NCBI RefSeq assembly: GCF_023243075.1
Contig: NZ_JALKFZ020000176.1
Location: 62,001 to 126,000 of the forward strand
DNA: 64,000 nucleotides
From: Frankia sp. AiPa1
GTDB lineage: Bacteria; Actinomycetota; Actinomycetes; Frankiales; Frankiaceae
Reading direction: 5' to 3'
Under the pieces are notes generated by a model that was given only the letters and a program-made list of their open reading frames with translations, ran no database searches and had not been told where the DNA came from. A program made the translations under genes and the position numbers. Below, piece by piece: positions 37,335 to 46,803 of the stretch. Numbering within the stretch: the stretch's first letter is position 1; each line of letters opens with the position of its first letter.

Positions 37335-38422
37335 CGCGCGTTGCCTCCCTGCGTCCCCGCGCCCCCGACGGACGCACCCCCGGCGGCCGCGCTGCCAACC
37401 GGCGGCGGCACCGTCACTCCCGCGCCGCCCGGCCCCGCCGGACCGACAGGACCGACAGGACCGACAGGACCGTCCGGACCGCCAGGACCACCCGGACCGG
37501 CGGGACTTCCAGCGTGGTACTCCACGTCCTGCCCGGTGAGTTGGATGAAGGCCTGTTCCAGCGAACCGCGCTGCGCCGTCAGCTCGTGCAGCACCAGGCC
37601 GAGCTGTCCGGCCAGCTCGCCGACCTGCTCGGTGGTGGCGTTCGGGACCAGCAGCGCGGCCGGTCCCTCGGCACCGGCCGGCACGTCCCGGACAGTGAGG
37701 CCCTGGCCGGCGAGCGCGCCGTGCAGCCGCTCGATCTCGGGCCCGCGCACCCGCACCGCGGATTCGGACGCGTTGTCGATGAACTCCCGCGTACTGGTCT
37801 GCGCGATCAGCCGCCCGCGGCCGATGACGACGAGGTCCTGCGCGGTGAGCGCCATCTCGGACAGCAGGTGGCTGGAGACGAACACCGTGCGACCCTCGTC
37901 CGCCAACCGATGCATGAACTGCCGGATCCATAGGATCCCCTCGGGATCCAGCCCGTTGACCGGCTCGTCGAACAGCAGAACGCCGGGGTCGCCAAGCAGC
38001 GCCGTCGCGATGCCCAGGCGCTGCGACATGCCGAGGGAGAACCCGCCAGCGCGCTTTCCGGCCACCGAGGTCAGCCCGACGGTCGCCAGCACCTCGTCGA
38101 CCCGCTTGACGGGAATGCGGTTGGCGGCGGCGATCCAGCGCAGATGCGAGCGGGCGGACCGGTTGGGATGCACCCACTTCGCGTCCAGCAGGGCGCCCAC
38201 CTGACGCATCGGATGGCGCAGGTCGGCGTACCGCTTGCCGTTGATACGCACGGTGCCCGCAGTCGGGTTGTCCAGCCCGAGGATCATCCGCATGGTCGTG
38301 GATTTCCCGGCGCCGTTCGGCCCGAGGAATCCGGTCACCTTGCCTGGCGCCACCGCGAAGGACAGGTCGTTGACGGCGACCGTACGTCCGTACCGTTTGG
38401 TGAGGCCTCGTGCCTCGATCAT
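37331..38422 (-). CDS. ABC transporter ATP-binding protein with collagen-like tail
   Basis: A 363-residue DrrA/CcmA-type ATPase. Walker A is GPNGAGKST, the signature is FSLGMSQRLGIA, Walker B is VLLFDEPVNGLDPEG and the H-loop is VSSHLLSEM. The ATG at 38422 follows AAGGAGACGA, an excellent ribosome binding site. After residue 305 comes a run of Gly-X-X triplets (GPGGPGGPDGPVGPVGPVG), like collagen, then a Gly/Ala/Val-rich end. Paired with the overlapping permease gene it should form a small exporter. Confidence 0.92.
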   Translation of the reverse strand: MIEARGLTKRYGRTVAVNDLSFAVAPGKVTGFLGPNGAGKSTTMRMILGLDNPTAGTVRINGKRYADLRHPMRQVGALLDAKWVHPNRSARSHLRWIAAANRIPVKRVDEVLATVGLTSVAGKRAGGFSLGMSQRLGIATALLGDPGVLLFDEPVNGLDPEGILWIRQFMHRLADEGRTVFVSSHLLSEMALTAQDLVVIGRGRLIAQTSTREFIDNASESAVRVRGPEIERLHGALAGQGLTVRDVPAGAEGPAALLVPNATTEQVGELAGQLGLVLHELTAQRGSLEQAFIQLTGQDVEYHAGSPAGPGGPGGPDGPVGPVGPVGPAGPGGAGVTVPPPVGSAAAGGASVGGAGTQGGNAR

Positions 38423-38636
38423 TCGTCTCCTTCGACGGGTATCTGTCCGCACGCGGCAGCCAGCGCCACACACCGCTCACCGCCGCAGGGCGCCTACCCG
38501 TGGGCCACAGGCCCATCGTGGCGGAACCGTCCTCGATCCGACCAGGCCTGCGGCCCTGCGGGCCGTGTCGGCATGGCGACAGGGCCCGGCGACACGACCC
38601 GACGGTACAGCCCGCCGCCCAGCGGCCCGGACCGCC

Positions 38637-39341
38637 TCACAGAACGCGACGGCCGGTGAGAATCTCCTCGGCGAGTTCCGACACCCGTCGGCGTTCATCC
38701 CGCGCCGTCCGCCGCAGACGCTCGAATGCCGTCACCGGGTCGGTGCGCATTGTCGCCATCAGATAACCCACCGCACGTTCGATCGGGACCCGGTAATCCA
38801 GCGCGTACTGCAGCTGCCGGGCCAGCCGATCGTTGCGGTCGGCGACGAGACCGGCCAGCAACAGGTTTTCCAGCACCCCGCCGAAGTGCACGATCGCGTC
38901 CCGCTCGCTGTCGGTCCAGGCTCGGGCCTGGTCGTCGGCGACGTTGAGCGTGCCGATCGGCCCGCCGGCAAGCCGGACCGGAACACCGAGGACCGCTCGC
39001 ACGCCGCCCGCGGTCAGCGCTGGCCCCACCCGGGGCCACCTGTCGTCCCGCGCGACGTCGTTCGACGCGACGATCTCGTCCACGATGAACGACTCGACGC
39101 ATGGCCCCTCGCCGAACTCCTCCTGGAGCCGTTCGAGCAGTGCTCCCGTGCTGTCGGAGGCGGCGATGCTGCGCAGGGCGCGATCGGCATCGACGAGCAG
39201 CACCCCCGCGCCGGCGAGATCGAAGATCTCAGTCACCGCCCGGACGACCTCACTCACCAGCTTGGCGAGTTCGACCTGGCTGGGCGCCAGGTGGTGCAGC
39301 CGGGCAAGACTGGCGTCCAGCCGCACCTTGTCGATCTCCAC
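38637..39341 (-). CDS. GAF-ANTAR regulator
   Basis: A 234-residue protein from GTG 39341 (VEIDKVRLDASL) after GGGAGCGCGATC. The GAF domain covers about residues 20-165 (AVTEIFDLAGAGVLLVDADR, GEGPCVESFIVDEIV, LGVPVRLAGGPIGTLNVADD). The C-terminal ANTAR helices are RLARQLQYALDYRVPIERAV, GYLMATMRTDPVTAFERLR. ANTAR proteins bind RNA hairpins and act as transcription antiterminators, here presumably under control of a ligand or signal at the GAF domain. An upstream start would add 18 residues. It is not coupled to a neighbour. Confidence 0.88.
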   Translation of the reverse strand: MEIDKVRLDASLARLHHLAPSQVELAKLVSEVVRAVTEIFDLAGAGVLLVDADRALRSIAASDSTGALLERLQEEFGEGPCVESFIVDEIVASNDVARDDRWPRVGPALTAGGVRAVLGVPVRLAGGPIGTLNVADDQARAWTDSERDAIVHFGGVLENLLLAGLVADRNDRLARQLQYALDYRVPIERAVGYLMATMRTDPVTAFERLRRTARDERRRVSELAEEILTGRRVL

Positions 39342-39502
39342 GATCGCGCTCCCGCCTCTACGGCCCGCCGTACGCCGGACATCCGCACGGGCCATCCCGC
39401 TGCCGTCCGGCGGCCCGGGACAGGTCGGGTGGCCGCCGGCGGCTCCGTCGCGCTCGACTCATCCTGCCGGACCTCCGCGCGGGCTAGCTGCCGACTCGGC
39501 GG

Positions 39503-39982
39503 CTAGGCACCGGCGTTGTCCAGCGACGAGGCACCGCCGCGCCGCGTCGCGGGCCCGCCCGACTCGGCGGTGGCGGCGTGGCCGTGCGGGTCAGCCGTGC
39601 CAGCGGGGCGGATCGCGTCGTCTGCGTCGTCCGGCTCGAGCCGGGACGAACGACGACGGCGCACTCCGACGTCGACCTGGCGGCGCACGGTGCCGTCGAA
39701 GGCGGCCGAGCGTTCGGCTTCGATCGACGAATTGATCATCTTGAGGAGATGCTCACGCTCGCCGGCGCTCATCCCGGCCATCAGGCTCGCGACCAGCTCG
39801 GACCCGCCGTCGACGGTGACCGCCGCGGCCTCGGCACCCGCCGGTGCTGCCAGGGACGGTGCTGCTGGGGACGGGGTCGCCTCCTGCGCGGCACTGGCCG
39901 CGGGAATTGCGGTAGCGCCATGGGGCTCGCCACCCGGTTCGTGTCCCATTGACCGGGGAATCCCGGTTCCGTCTGCGGGCAT
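39503..39982 (-). CDS. hypothetical protein
   Basis: A 159-residue protein whose ATG at 39982 follows GGAGAGTGACGC, a good ribosome binding site. The middle contains a probable amphipathic helix pair, ELVASLMAGMSAGEREHLLK and MINSSIEAERSAAF; both ends are Ala/Pro/Gly-rich and probably disordered. No domain is recognised. It lies between the GAF-ANTAR gene and the LLM oxidoreductase on the same strand. Confidence 0.55.
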   Translation of the reverse strand: MPADGTGIPRSMGHEPGGEPHGATAIPAASAAQEATPSPAAPSLAAPAGAEAAAVTVDGGSELVASLMAGMSAGEREHLLKMINSSIEAERSAAFDGTVRRQVDVGVRRRRSSRLEPDDADDAIRPAGTADPHGHAATAESGGPATRRGGASSLDNAGA

Positions 39983-40078
39983 GCGTCACTCTCCGTGACT
40001 CGGCCGCAGACACAGGGCAGGCGAATTGATCGGTTGCTGGACAGAGTATCGCACCAGCTCGCGGACCGGCAGAGGCCG

Positions 40079-40945
40079 TCAGCCGTTGATCACCTCCGCC
40101 AGCCGGGCCCACTGCGCCCGAGGCAGCTCCCGCGGGGTATCCGTGATCACCTGGATGGCGACATGGTCCGCCCCCGCGGCGTGGTGCTCGGCGATCCGGG
40201 CCCGGATCGCCGCGTCGTCACCCCAGGCGACGAGCGCGTCGACGAGCCGGTCCGAGCCTCCGTCGGCGAGATCCGCGTCCGTGAAGCCGAGCCGGCGCAG
40301 GTTGTTCGCGTAGTTCGGCAGCCCGAGGCTGTGCCGCAGGCTCTGCCGGGCGATCGCGCGGGCCTGCCCGGCATCGGTGGCGAACACGATCCGCTGCTCG
40401 GGGGCGAGCAGCCGGTCCGGGCCGAGAATCTGCCGGGCCCTGCGGGTATGTTCGGGAGTGACGAGATATGGCACCGCGCCCGCGGTCCGATCCGCGGCGA
40501 CGCCGAGCATCCTGGGCCCGAGCGCCGCGAGCACCTGGTCCTCCCGCGGGACGCCGAGCTCATCGAGGGTGTCGAGATAGTCGAGCAGCACCTCGACCGG
40601 TTTCTCCCAGGGACGACCGGTCGCCCGCTCCACCGGGTCCCGATGGCCGACCCCGAACCCGAGCAGCAGCCGGTCCGGGTGCGCCTTGGCCAGCATCGCG
40701 TAATGGTCCGCGGCGACGTCCGCCTTCTCCGTCCAGATGTTCAGGATGCTCGTGCCGACCACGAGCCCTTCAGTGCCATCCAGGATGGCCGCGGGGAGCT
40801 CCAGGTCCCCGCCCGCCGCACCGATCCATACCGTCGGGATGCCCATCGCCGCCACCTCGACGGCGATCTCCGTCCGTGTCCGGACGTCCGTCGGCCATTG
40901 CCGCTGAGCTGCCCAGAGCCCGATTCTGCCGACCTCAAGTACCAC
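40079..40945 (-). CDS. LLM-class oxidoreductase, probably F420-dependent
   Basis: A 288-residue luciferase-like flavin/F420 oxidoreductase. It opens VVLEVGRIGLWAAQRQW; conserved parts are GIPTVWIGAAGGDLELPAAI, LVVGTSILNIWTEKADVAA and LLLGFGVGHRDPVE. The family splits into FMN- and F420-using members; this subtype (TIGR03620-like) is expected to use F420, which Frankia-type bacteria make. The GTG at 40945 has GGAAGGGG six bases upstream and is preferred over the GTG at 40963. The substrate is unknown. Confidence 0.85.
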   Translation of the reverse strand: MVLEVGRIGLWAAQRQWPTDVRTRTEIAVEVAAMGIPTVWIGAAGGDLELPAAILDGTEGLVVGTSILNIWTEKADVAADHYAMLAKAHPDRLLLGFGVGHRDPVERATGRPWEKPVEVLLDYLDTLDELGVPREDQVLAALGPRMLGVAADRTAGAVPYLVTPEHTRRARQILGPDRLLAPEQRIVFATDAGQARAIARQSLRHSLGLPNYANNLRRLGFTDADLADGGSDRLVDALVAWGDDAAIRARIAEHHAAGADHVAIQVITDTPRELPRAQWARLAEVING

Positions 40946-41167
40946 GACGAGCCCCTTCCGCACAGGGAACTGCGACTGTCCGCATCAACAGCCCATCACG
41001 ATTGCTACCCCGAGCACACGCCGGCTATGTCGGCCTGTTTCCCCGGGCTGAAGGACCCGGGTGTCTCGTCCGTCCGAATCGGGTGCCCACCGGCCTCCCG
41101 GCTCCTGGGCCCTGCCCCTCAGGCCCCTGGACCTCGGCTGGACTCCCAGTCCGTGGATACCGCGCCG

Positions 41168-42070
41168 TTACCGGGCGGACGCCGTGGTGACCGGATGCTC
41201 GGGGACCGCGGTGGTCTGCGAGGCGGCAGCCTGCGGCCGCAGCTCGTCCAGGGCAAGCTGACGCGCCGGTGGGCCGTCCAGGACGAGCCGGGAGGTCATC
41301 GTCAGATCCGCGGCGACACACAGCAGCTCGCCGCTGTCCATCAGGCGCCAGCGCGGATCCTCGTCCATCCGCTCGCTTTCCACCACCACTGCCGGGAGAT
41401 CGAGCAGATCCAGGGAGCGAACCCGGATCTCGCTGAACGGGCTAGCGTGGTCGAGATGGCGCGCGTTGCGCCCGCCCGGGCCGCGGCGCAGCACGTACAG
41501 GCTGTTGGTGTCCGGGTAGCGCAGCGCCCACAGGTCCCGGCCCGCGAGCAGGACCATGTTGATCGAGTACATCGGCAGGTTGCCCGCGATCCAGCGGGCG
41601 GCGGACGCGATGCCCTCCCCGACATCCCCGTCGTGCCGGTCGATCTCCCGGGTGATCAGGGCCAGGTACAGCTCGGAGTCGGTGTCGCCCCGCACGTCGG
41701 ACCCGGCCGGGCCGAGCTCGGCAGCCAGCCGATCCAGCCCCTCGATCACCCCGTTGTGCGCGAAGATCCGGCCGTCGCGAACGAAGGGATGCGTGTTCTC
41801 ATCGCTGGCGCGCCCGGTCGAGGCGTGCCGCACGTGCGCGACAAAGGTCGTCGACGTGATCTCCTGCGGCTCCCGGGCGAGCACTGTGTCCGCCCGGCCG
41901 CGGATCGCCTGCTTCACGACCAGGGGCGACCCGTCCGGATCGAAGGCGCCGGCGCCGGCGCCGTCCGGCGGACGACGGGCGGCCGCGCGCGGGCTGTCCA
42001 CCGCGTCCAACAACCAGAACGTCGCGCTGATGGGCGTCGGCCCGCTGCTCATCGCGAACAGGTGGCACAT
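41168..42070 (-). CDS. class II glutamine amidotransferase (EgtC/YafJ type)
   Basis: A 300-residue N-terminal-nucleophile amidohydrolase. Cys2 in MCHLFAMSSG is the nucleophile after Met removal; supporting motifs are TFVAHVRHASTGRAS, THPFVRDGRIFAHNGVI and GDTDSELYLALI. The family includes ergothioneine enzyme EgtC, but no egtB or egtD lies nearby, so the specific role is open. The ATG follows GGGGAGGAGACGCCG, one of the best ribosome binding sites in the window. Confidence 0.9.
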   Translation of the reverse strand: MCHLFAMSSGPTPISATFWLLDAVDSPRAAARRPPDGAGAGAFDPDGSPLVVKQAIRGRADTVLAREPQEITSTTFVAHVRHASTGRASDENTHPFVRDGRIFAHNGVIEGLDRLAAELGPAGSDVRGDTDSELYLALITREIDRHDGDVGEGIASAARWIAGNLPMYSINMVLLAGRDLWALRYPDTNSLYVLRRGPGGRNARHLDHASPFSEIRVRSLDLLDLPAVVVESERMDEDPRWRLMDSGELLCVAADLTMTSRLVLDGPPARQLALDELRPQAAASQTTAVPEHPVTTASAR

Positions 42071-42998
42071 CGGCGTCTCCTCCCCTCACCTCGACATCTC
42101 ACGACCTCGACGCCACACGCTGGGCCCTGACGACCCCCGGCCTCGAAAGCTCTTGTTCCCCTCCGCGTGACGGCCATGCCCGAGAGCGAACGACATTCCC
42201 GACACCCGGCATTCCCGTCACCGGGAGCCCAGGTCGGCCGTCGGGCCGGCCTGGGCTCCGCGCGTAACGCCAACAGGCGGGTCCACTCAGCCATAGTTTC
42301 GTTTCGTTTCATCACTCGCTGCGCAACAGAAGAACATGGAGTGGCCAGCCCATCCGGTTCGGCCGCCGGACGGTGGCCGCGCAGCCAACAGCCACCCGCC
42401 GCCCCCTCTGCCCCAGCTCCGGTTCCCTCCTCCCGCTGAGGTACCACCATCAGGCCGCCACCCTCCCCGACCCGCGAGGCAACCGACCATCGCATCCGCC
42501 GGGCACTCGGGCCACTGCCGCTGTGCTGCGGGTTTGGGGCCCAGACGGCTACCAGACCCCCCGCCGCACCCGCAGCCACCACCTCGCCGGCCGGGCGCGT
42601 CAGGACACCCGAAGGATCCAGGAACGCCCAAGTTCGTGCAGGTGGCCGTCATCGGGTGTATACATTGACGTAATTGTCGTGTTCGCATTTATGAGACAAC
42701 CAAGCCACCCGGCATTGCTACCAAGCAAGAATGACGCTCTTAAGCGGGATGAATCGTACATACAGCCCCGACGATCAGGGCATACGTCCATGATCAACCC
42801 AATCGGGGTACGCACCGGCAGGTCGGCAACCATGGTCAACACTGGGCATAGGCTGCCGCAACCTGCCCAAGGCGGTTAAATCGCCGGCTACGTTCACCCA
42901 GGATTCGCTGCTCCGTCCACGCGGCCGGAGTACCGTAGCCCCGACATTGCCCCCACGTGACCTGCACGTGTCGGCGCCGGGTGGTGGGACGGAGACAC
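42071..42998. other. long intergenic region
   Basis: About 930 bases between divergent genes. Lower-GC segments lie at 42290-42340 and 42655-42760, the latter with TTGACGTAATTGTCGTG. A TTGACG at 42665 could be a -35 box for a rightward promoter, but the match at -10 (TTTATG) is poor. The open frames present are Arg/Pro/Ser-rich with no domain. I see no RNA gene or repeat. Confidence 0.45.
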
Positions 42999-44411
42999 AT
43001 GGCGGATTCCATCCGTTCGCGGCGCACCCTGTGCATCGCGTTCCTGTGTGAACAGTTTCCACCGGTGGTCTGGGACGGGGCAGGTAGTTACACGGCGACG
43101 CTCGCGACCGCATTGGCAAAGCTCGGGCACGAGGTTCATGTCGTCTGTGCCCAGGGGCATCGCGTTGTCGACACCGTGCAGGACGGCGTGCACGTCCACC
43201 GTCGTCCGTTGTTGCGCGTGCCGATCAGCCGCGGGCTCGGGCCGGTCGGTACCTGGCTGCGTGGGCCCCTGTACCCGCGTGACTCGATCAGCCTGCGCGC
43301 CAGCCTGCCCCTGTCCTACACAGTGTGGCTGCGCCAGCTCGGGCTGCGTCCCGACGTCATCGAAACCCAGGACGGGGAGACCCGCGGTCTGCTGCAGGCG
43401 ATGGCCCACAGCCGGCCGCTCGCCATCCACCTGCATTGCCCGACGATGCTGACGGTGCGGCTCGCCGGCGCGCCGATCGGCCCGAAGGGGCGCCTCGCCG
43501 ACCGGCTGGACCGCGTGTCCGCCGACAAGGCCGACGTGGTCACTTCCCCCTCCCAGCTGCTCGTCGACACACTGCGGGACCGCGGCTGGTTGGACGGACG
43601 GGAGGTCGAGGTGATCCCGAACCCGTTCGATGCCATGCCGTGGCTTGGCATCCCCGACGTACGTGACACCCGTCCGGTCGTCGCCACGGTCGGCCGGCTG
43701 GAGGCCTACAAGGGCGTCGACGTGCTGCTGGACGCGTCCGCCCAGTTACTGGCCGCCGGAGTGGAACATCGGCTGGTGCTCGCCGGGCGGCCGGCCGGCG
43801 AGATCGGCGGCGTGCCCGCCGGCACCTGGCTCGAACGCCGGGCCCGCCTGCTCGGCCTGGACGTCGAGTTCACCGGGCACCTCGGTGCCGACCAGGTGCG
43901 GGAGATCTATCGACGGGCCCGGGTCGTCGCCGTGCCGAGCCGGTTCGAAAGCTTCTCGATCGCGGCTGCCGAGGCGATGGCCGCCGGCCGTCCGGTGGTG
44001 ACGACCAAGCGCACGGGTATCGCGCCGTTCGTCGAGCGCTGGGGTGGTGGCGCCGCCGTTCCCGTGGGCGATGCCAGGGCGCTCGCCGACGCACTCGCGC
44101 CGTACCTGCTCCATCCCGCCCATGCCGCCGCCGTCGGTACCCAGGGGCGCGTCGGCGTCGCCGAGATCGACCCCATGTCGATCGCCCGCCGCAAGGAGGA
44201 GGCATACCGGTACGCGATCGCCCGGTTCGCCGCTCGCCCGCCCACGTCGCGCAGCCGCCGATCCGCCGGCGCCGCAATGGCTCTGGCCGCCGGTTCCACC
44301 CAACCGGCCGTGTTCCCGGCCGAGCCCGAGCCGCTCCGGGCGCCGGCTCCCATCCAGCCGCCGGAGCTCGCACGTCAGAATCCATCCCGGGGCGTCCACG
44401 GGCCGGTCTGA
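42999..44411 (+). CDS. GT4-family glycosyltransferase
   Basis: A 470-residue retaining glycosyltransferase with two Rossmann domains (GT-B). The N-terminal nucleotide region has FLCEQFPPVVWDGAGSYTAT with HEVHVVCAQGH; the linker motif is VIPNPFD and the donor-binding part has VATVGRLEAYKGVDVLLDA and VPSRFESFSIAAAEAMAAGR. The E-x7-E motif is present. The ATG at 42999 is preceded by GGGACGGAGACAC; an earlier start at 42957 is less likely. The next genes on the other strand are a PIG-L deacetylase and a sugar kinase, which suggests a role in glycoconjugate assembly, not proven. Confidence 0.9.
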   Translation: MADSIRSRRTLCIAFLCEQFPPVVWDGAGSYTATLATALAKLGHEVHVVCAQGHRVVDTVQDGVHVHRRPLLRVPISRGLGPVGTWLRGPLYPRDSISLRASLPLSYTVWLRQLGLRPDVIETQDGETRGLLQAMAHSRPLAIHLHCPTMLTVRLAGAPIGPKGRLADRLDRVSADKADVVTSPSQLLVDTLRDRGWLDGREVEVIPNPFDAMPWLGIPDVRDTRPVVATVGRLEAYKGVDVLLDASAQLLAAGVEHRLVLAGRPAGEIGGVPAGTWLERRARLLGLDVEFTGHLGADQVREIYRRARVVAVPSRFESFSIAAAEAMAAGRPVVTTKRTGIAPFVERWGGGAAVPVGDARALADALAPYLLHPAHAAAVGTQGRVGVAEIDPMSIARRKEEAYRYAIARFAARPPTSRSRRSAGAAMALAAGSTQPAVFPAEPEPLRAPAPIQPPELARQNPSRGVHGPV

Positions 44412-44432
44412 GGGCGCACAGCCCGGCGGTGA

Positions 44433-45305
44433 TCAGCCCGGCGGGGTGTCCCGCCAGGGTCGGGGGAAGTCCAGGTGGTGCAGCGCGCCGGCCTCGACGT
44501 ACACCTCGTGCCGGCTACGCAGCGTCGCGAGCAGCGGACCGGTCACCGGAACGTCGCCCGGATCGCCGGTGCCCACCTGGGTGGCGTGCTCGGCAAGCGC
44601 CCGGCGTTGGCGTTCCCGCAGGCCGCGCGCATCGACGAGCAGCGGGCGGCCCTCGCGCAGCCGGCGAACGGGTTCGAACAGCAGTCGGTTGGCCGACCGG
44701 TCTCGCGTGCCGTATCCCCGCGTCCACGGCCAGTGCGTCCAGAACCACACTGTGTATTCGAGGAGCTGCCCGGTGAACTCTGCCGCGGCCGCGGCCTGGG
44801 TCGCCGCATCGTGGGTCGCGTCATGATCAGGATGGCCCTCGCAGGAGGCCGGCACCAGGATCTGCGCCGGACGGCGAGCCCGGATGATCTCAGCCAGCCG
44901 GCTGGCGATGGCGTCCAGCGAGCCACCGAGCTCCGAGTCGGGGAAGCCGAGGAACAGCACGTCGGTCTCGGTCACACCGAGCACCGCGCAGGCCCGGCGG
45001 GTCTCGGCCTCCCGCACCTCGACAAGCTCGTCGGGCGGCAGTGTCACCGGCTCCGCCTTGGATCCGTCACTGACGATGACGATCGTCACCGGCGTCCCGA
45101 CCGCCCGCTTGCGTATCACCGCGACCGCGCAGCCCAACGTCTCGTCATCCGGATGCGGCGCCACGACCAGGCACGACGACCGGGCCATGCTGGTGGTGAC
45201 GTCGGTCCCGCGCCGCGTCCACACCCACCGCAACGCCGACCGGGCGAGCATCATCGCCTCCGCCCGCGCGGCCCGCGGGTCGCGCGGCATCGACTGCCAG
45301 GTCAT
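44433..45305 (-). CDS. PIG-L family N-acetylglucosamine-type deacetylase
   Basis: A 290-residue zinc deacetylase of the LmbE/PIG-L family. The zinc site is VAPHPDDETLGC, and the third ligand is in CEGHPDHDATHDAA. Family members remove acetyl from GlcNAc-linked compounds, as in mycothiol (MshB), bacillithiol and GPI synthesis. It is not obviously MshB, since its neighbours are a glycosyltransferase and a PfkB kinase. The ATG at 45305 follows a long GGGGGAGGCGGTGGCGAGG run. Confidence 0.88.
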   Translation of the reverse strand: MTWQSMPRDPRAARAEAMMLARSALRWVWTRRGTDVTTSMARSSCLVVAPHPDDETLGCAVAVIRKRAVGTPVTIVIVSDGSKAEPVTLPPDELVEVREAETRRACAVLGVTETDVLFLGFPDSELGGSLDAIASRLAEIIRARRPAQILVPASCEGHPDHDATHDAATQAAAAAEFTGQLLEYTVWFWTHWPWTRGYGTRDRSANRLLFEPVRRLREGRPLLVDARGLRERQRRALAEHATQVGTGDPGDVPVTGPLLATLRSRHEVYVEAGALHHLDFPRPWRDTPPG

Positions 45306-45447
45306 CCTCGCCACCGCCTCCCCCTCTGCTGTTCCCCGCGCACGGTGCACTCATCCGACGAACGCCACCATCCGACGAGGATGTGCCGACGATAGCGCCA
45401 CTCGTCGCCGGCCCCGACGCAGGCAGCGTCGGACCTGACACCAGGCG

Positions 45448-46803
45448 TCAGCGCGACCCACGGGGCACGCCGGCGCGCACGGCTGCCGCGCCCAGGCCGG
45501 CCCCGCGCGCGGCAGCACTCCGCGGTGCGGCACCACGCGGTCCCGCGCCACGCGCAGCCGCGGTTCGCGCGACGGGGGACGGTCCGGGAGCTCGGGCAGC
45601 AGGGATGCGCGGGACGGGGGCGGGCGAGAGAAGGGCGGGTGGGACGAGGAACTGTGGGACGGGGATGCCCGGGATGAGGCAAGCCGACCGGGCCGCCAGG
45701 AGTTCCCGCAACTCGGCGTGGTTGGGCAGGGCCTCGTAGCCCCCGGCGCGGCCGATCGTGAGGGCCGCCGCCCGCTGCGCCGCGTGCACCGCGGCCCGCG
45801 GCGAGTCGCCGGCCACCAGCCGCGCGGTGAACACCGCGGTGAACGCGTCACTCGCCGCGGTCGTGTCGACGACCTGGGCCGTCGGCGCCGGGTGGGACGA
45901 GCTCCGCTCGCCGGGGCCCGCCTCCATCGTGTGCAGCACACATCCCTGTGCGCCGAGCGTGACGCAGACGGTGGGCACCCCGAGATTCTCGGCGAGCGCG
46001 TCGGCGAGCTGTCCCGCGGGACCGTTCGCGCCGGGATGGCCGACCAGCAGCGCACGTGCCTCGGCCTCGTTCGGCACCAGTACGTCCACCAGGTCCCAGG
46101 GCATGGCGCGGACCAGCTCGGGCCGACTCGCCGCAGGCGCGGGATGGACGACGACCCATCGCCCCAGCCTGGCCGCCGCGGCGACCAGGTCGGCGGCCGC
46201 GTGCGGGAACTCGAACGTCACCACCGTCGCGTCGATGTCACCACCGCCGTCACCACCACCACCGCGATCACCACCCAGGGCCCCGCCACCGCCGCCGCCG
46301 CTCAGGGCGCGGGCCGCCTCATCGAGGTCGGCCGCCGTCGCCGCCAGCTCGTCCGGGACCCGCCAGACGACGGCTTTCTCCCCATCGGCTCGGCTGTGGA
46401 CGACGCACACGGGTGTCGAGGCTCCGCTACGAACCGGCATCGCCGACACGTCCACCCCGTCGGCCGCCAGGACCGACCGGATGGCCGCGCCGACCGAATC
46501 TCGGCCCACCGATCCCACGGCGGCAACCCGTCCACCGAGCCGCGCCAGCGTGACCGCCTGGTTGAGCGCCTTGCCCCCCGGGACCGTCCGCATCGCGTCG
46601 GCCCGCAGATCGGCACCCCAGGACGGCAGCCCCGAGGCGCTGATCAGGCAGTCCAGCACAAACGCCCCGGCGACCAGGAACCTCGCCGGCCCCGTTTCCC
46701 AGCCGCCGACACCGTTGTCGGCACAGGGATCACACTCGTCGCGCTCGCGCTCGCACTCGCCGGCGTCGTCCACGCCGACCTCTCGGGCGCCCGTGGTCCT
46801 CAC
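45448..46803 (-). CDS. PfkB-family carbohydrate kinase (ribokinase-like)
   Basis: A 451-residue kinase from GTG 46803, preceded by GGGGGATGT. Substrate-binding and nucleotide motifs: GKALNQAVTLARLGGRVAAV (the GGKxxNxA motif) and VDTTAASDAFTAVF near the C-terminus. The usual anion-hole GAGD reads AASD; the catalytic Asp is kept. Low-complexity insertions occur at about residues 190-215 (Gly/Asp run) and after residue 380 (Ala/Pro/Gly tail). Similar to ribokinase in order of motifs; the sugar is unknown. Confidence 0.82.
   Translation of the reverse strand: MRTTGAREVGVDDAGECERERDECDPCADNGVGGWETGPARFLVAGAFVLDCLISASGLPSWGADLRADAMRTVPGGKALNQAVTLARLGGRVAAVGSVGRDSVGAAIRSVLAADGVDVSAMPVRSGASTPVCVVHSRADGEKAVVWRVPDELAATAADLDEAARALSGGGGGGALGGDRGGGGDGGGDIDATVVTFEFPHAAADLVAAAARLGRWVVVHPAPAASRPELVRAMPWDLVDVLVPNEAEARALLVGHPGANGPAGQLADALAENLGVPTVCVTLGAQGCVLHTMEAGPGERSSSHPAPTAQVVDTTAASDAFTAVFTARLVAGDSPRAAVHAAQRAAALTIGRAGGYEALPNHAELRELLAARSACLIPGIPVPQFLVPPALLSPAPVPRIPAARAPGPSPVARTAAARGAGPRGAAPRSAAARGAGLGAAAVRAGVPRGSR

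Noticed and set aside
36573-38516. 647-codon minus-strand frame spanning both ABC genes
   Set aside because: Only its last 253 codons are the permease; the rest is out of phase with the ATPase, which has its own frame and ribosome binding site.
42049-42582. 177-codon minus-strand frame in the long intergenic gap
   Set aside because: Gly/Arg/Ala-rich, starts opposite nothing recognisable and overlaps the amidotransferase ribosome binding site; no coding evidence.
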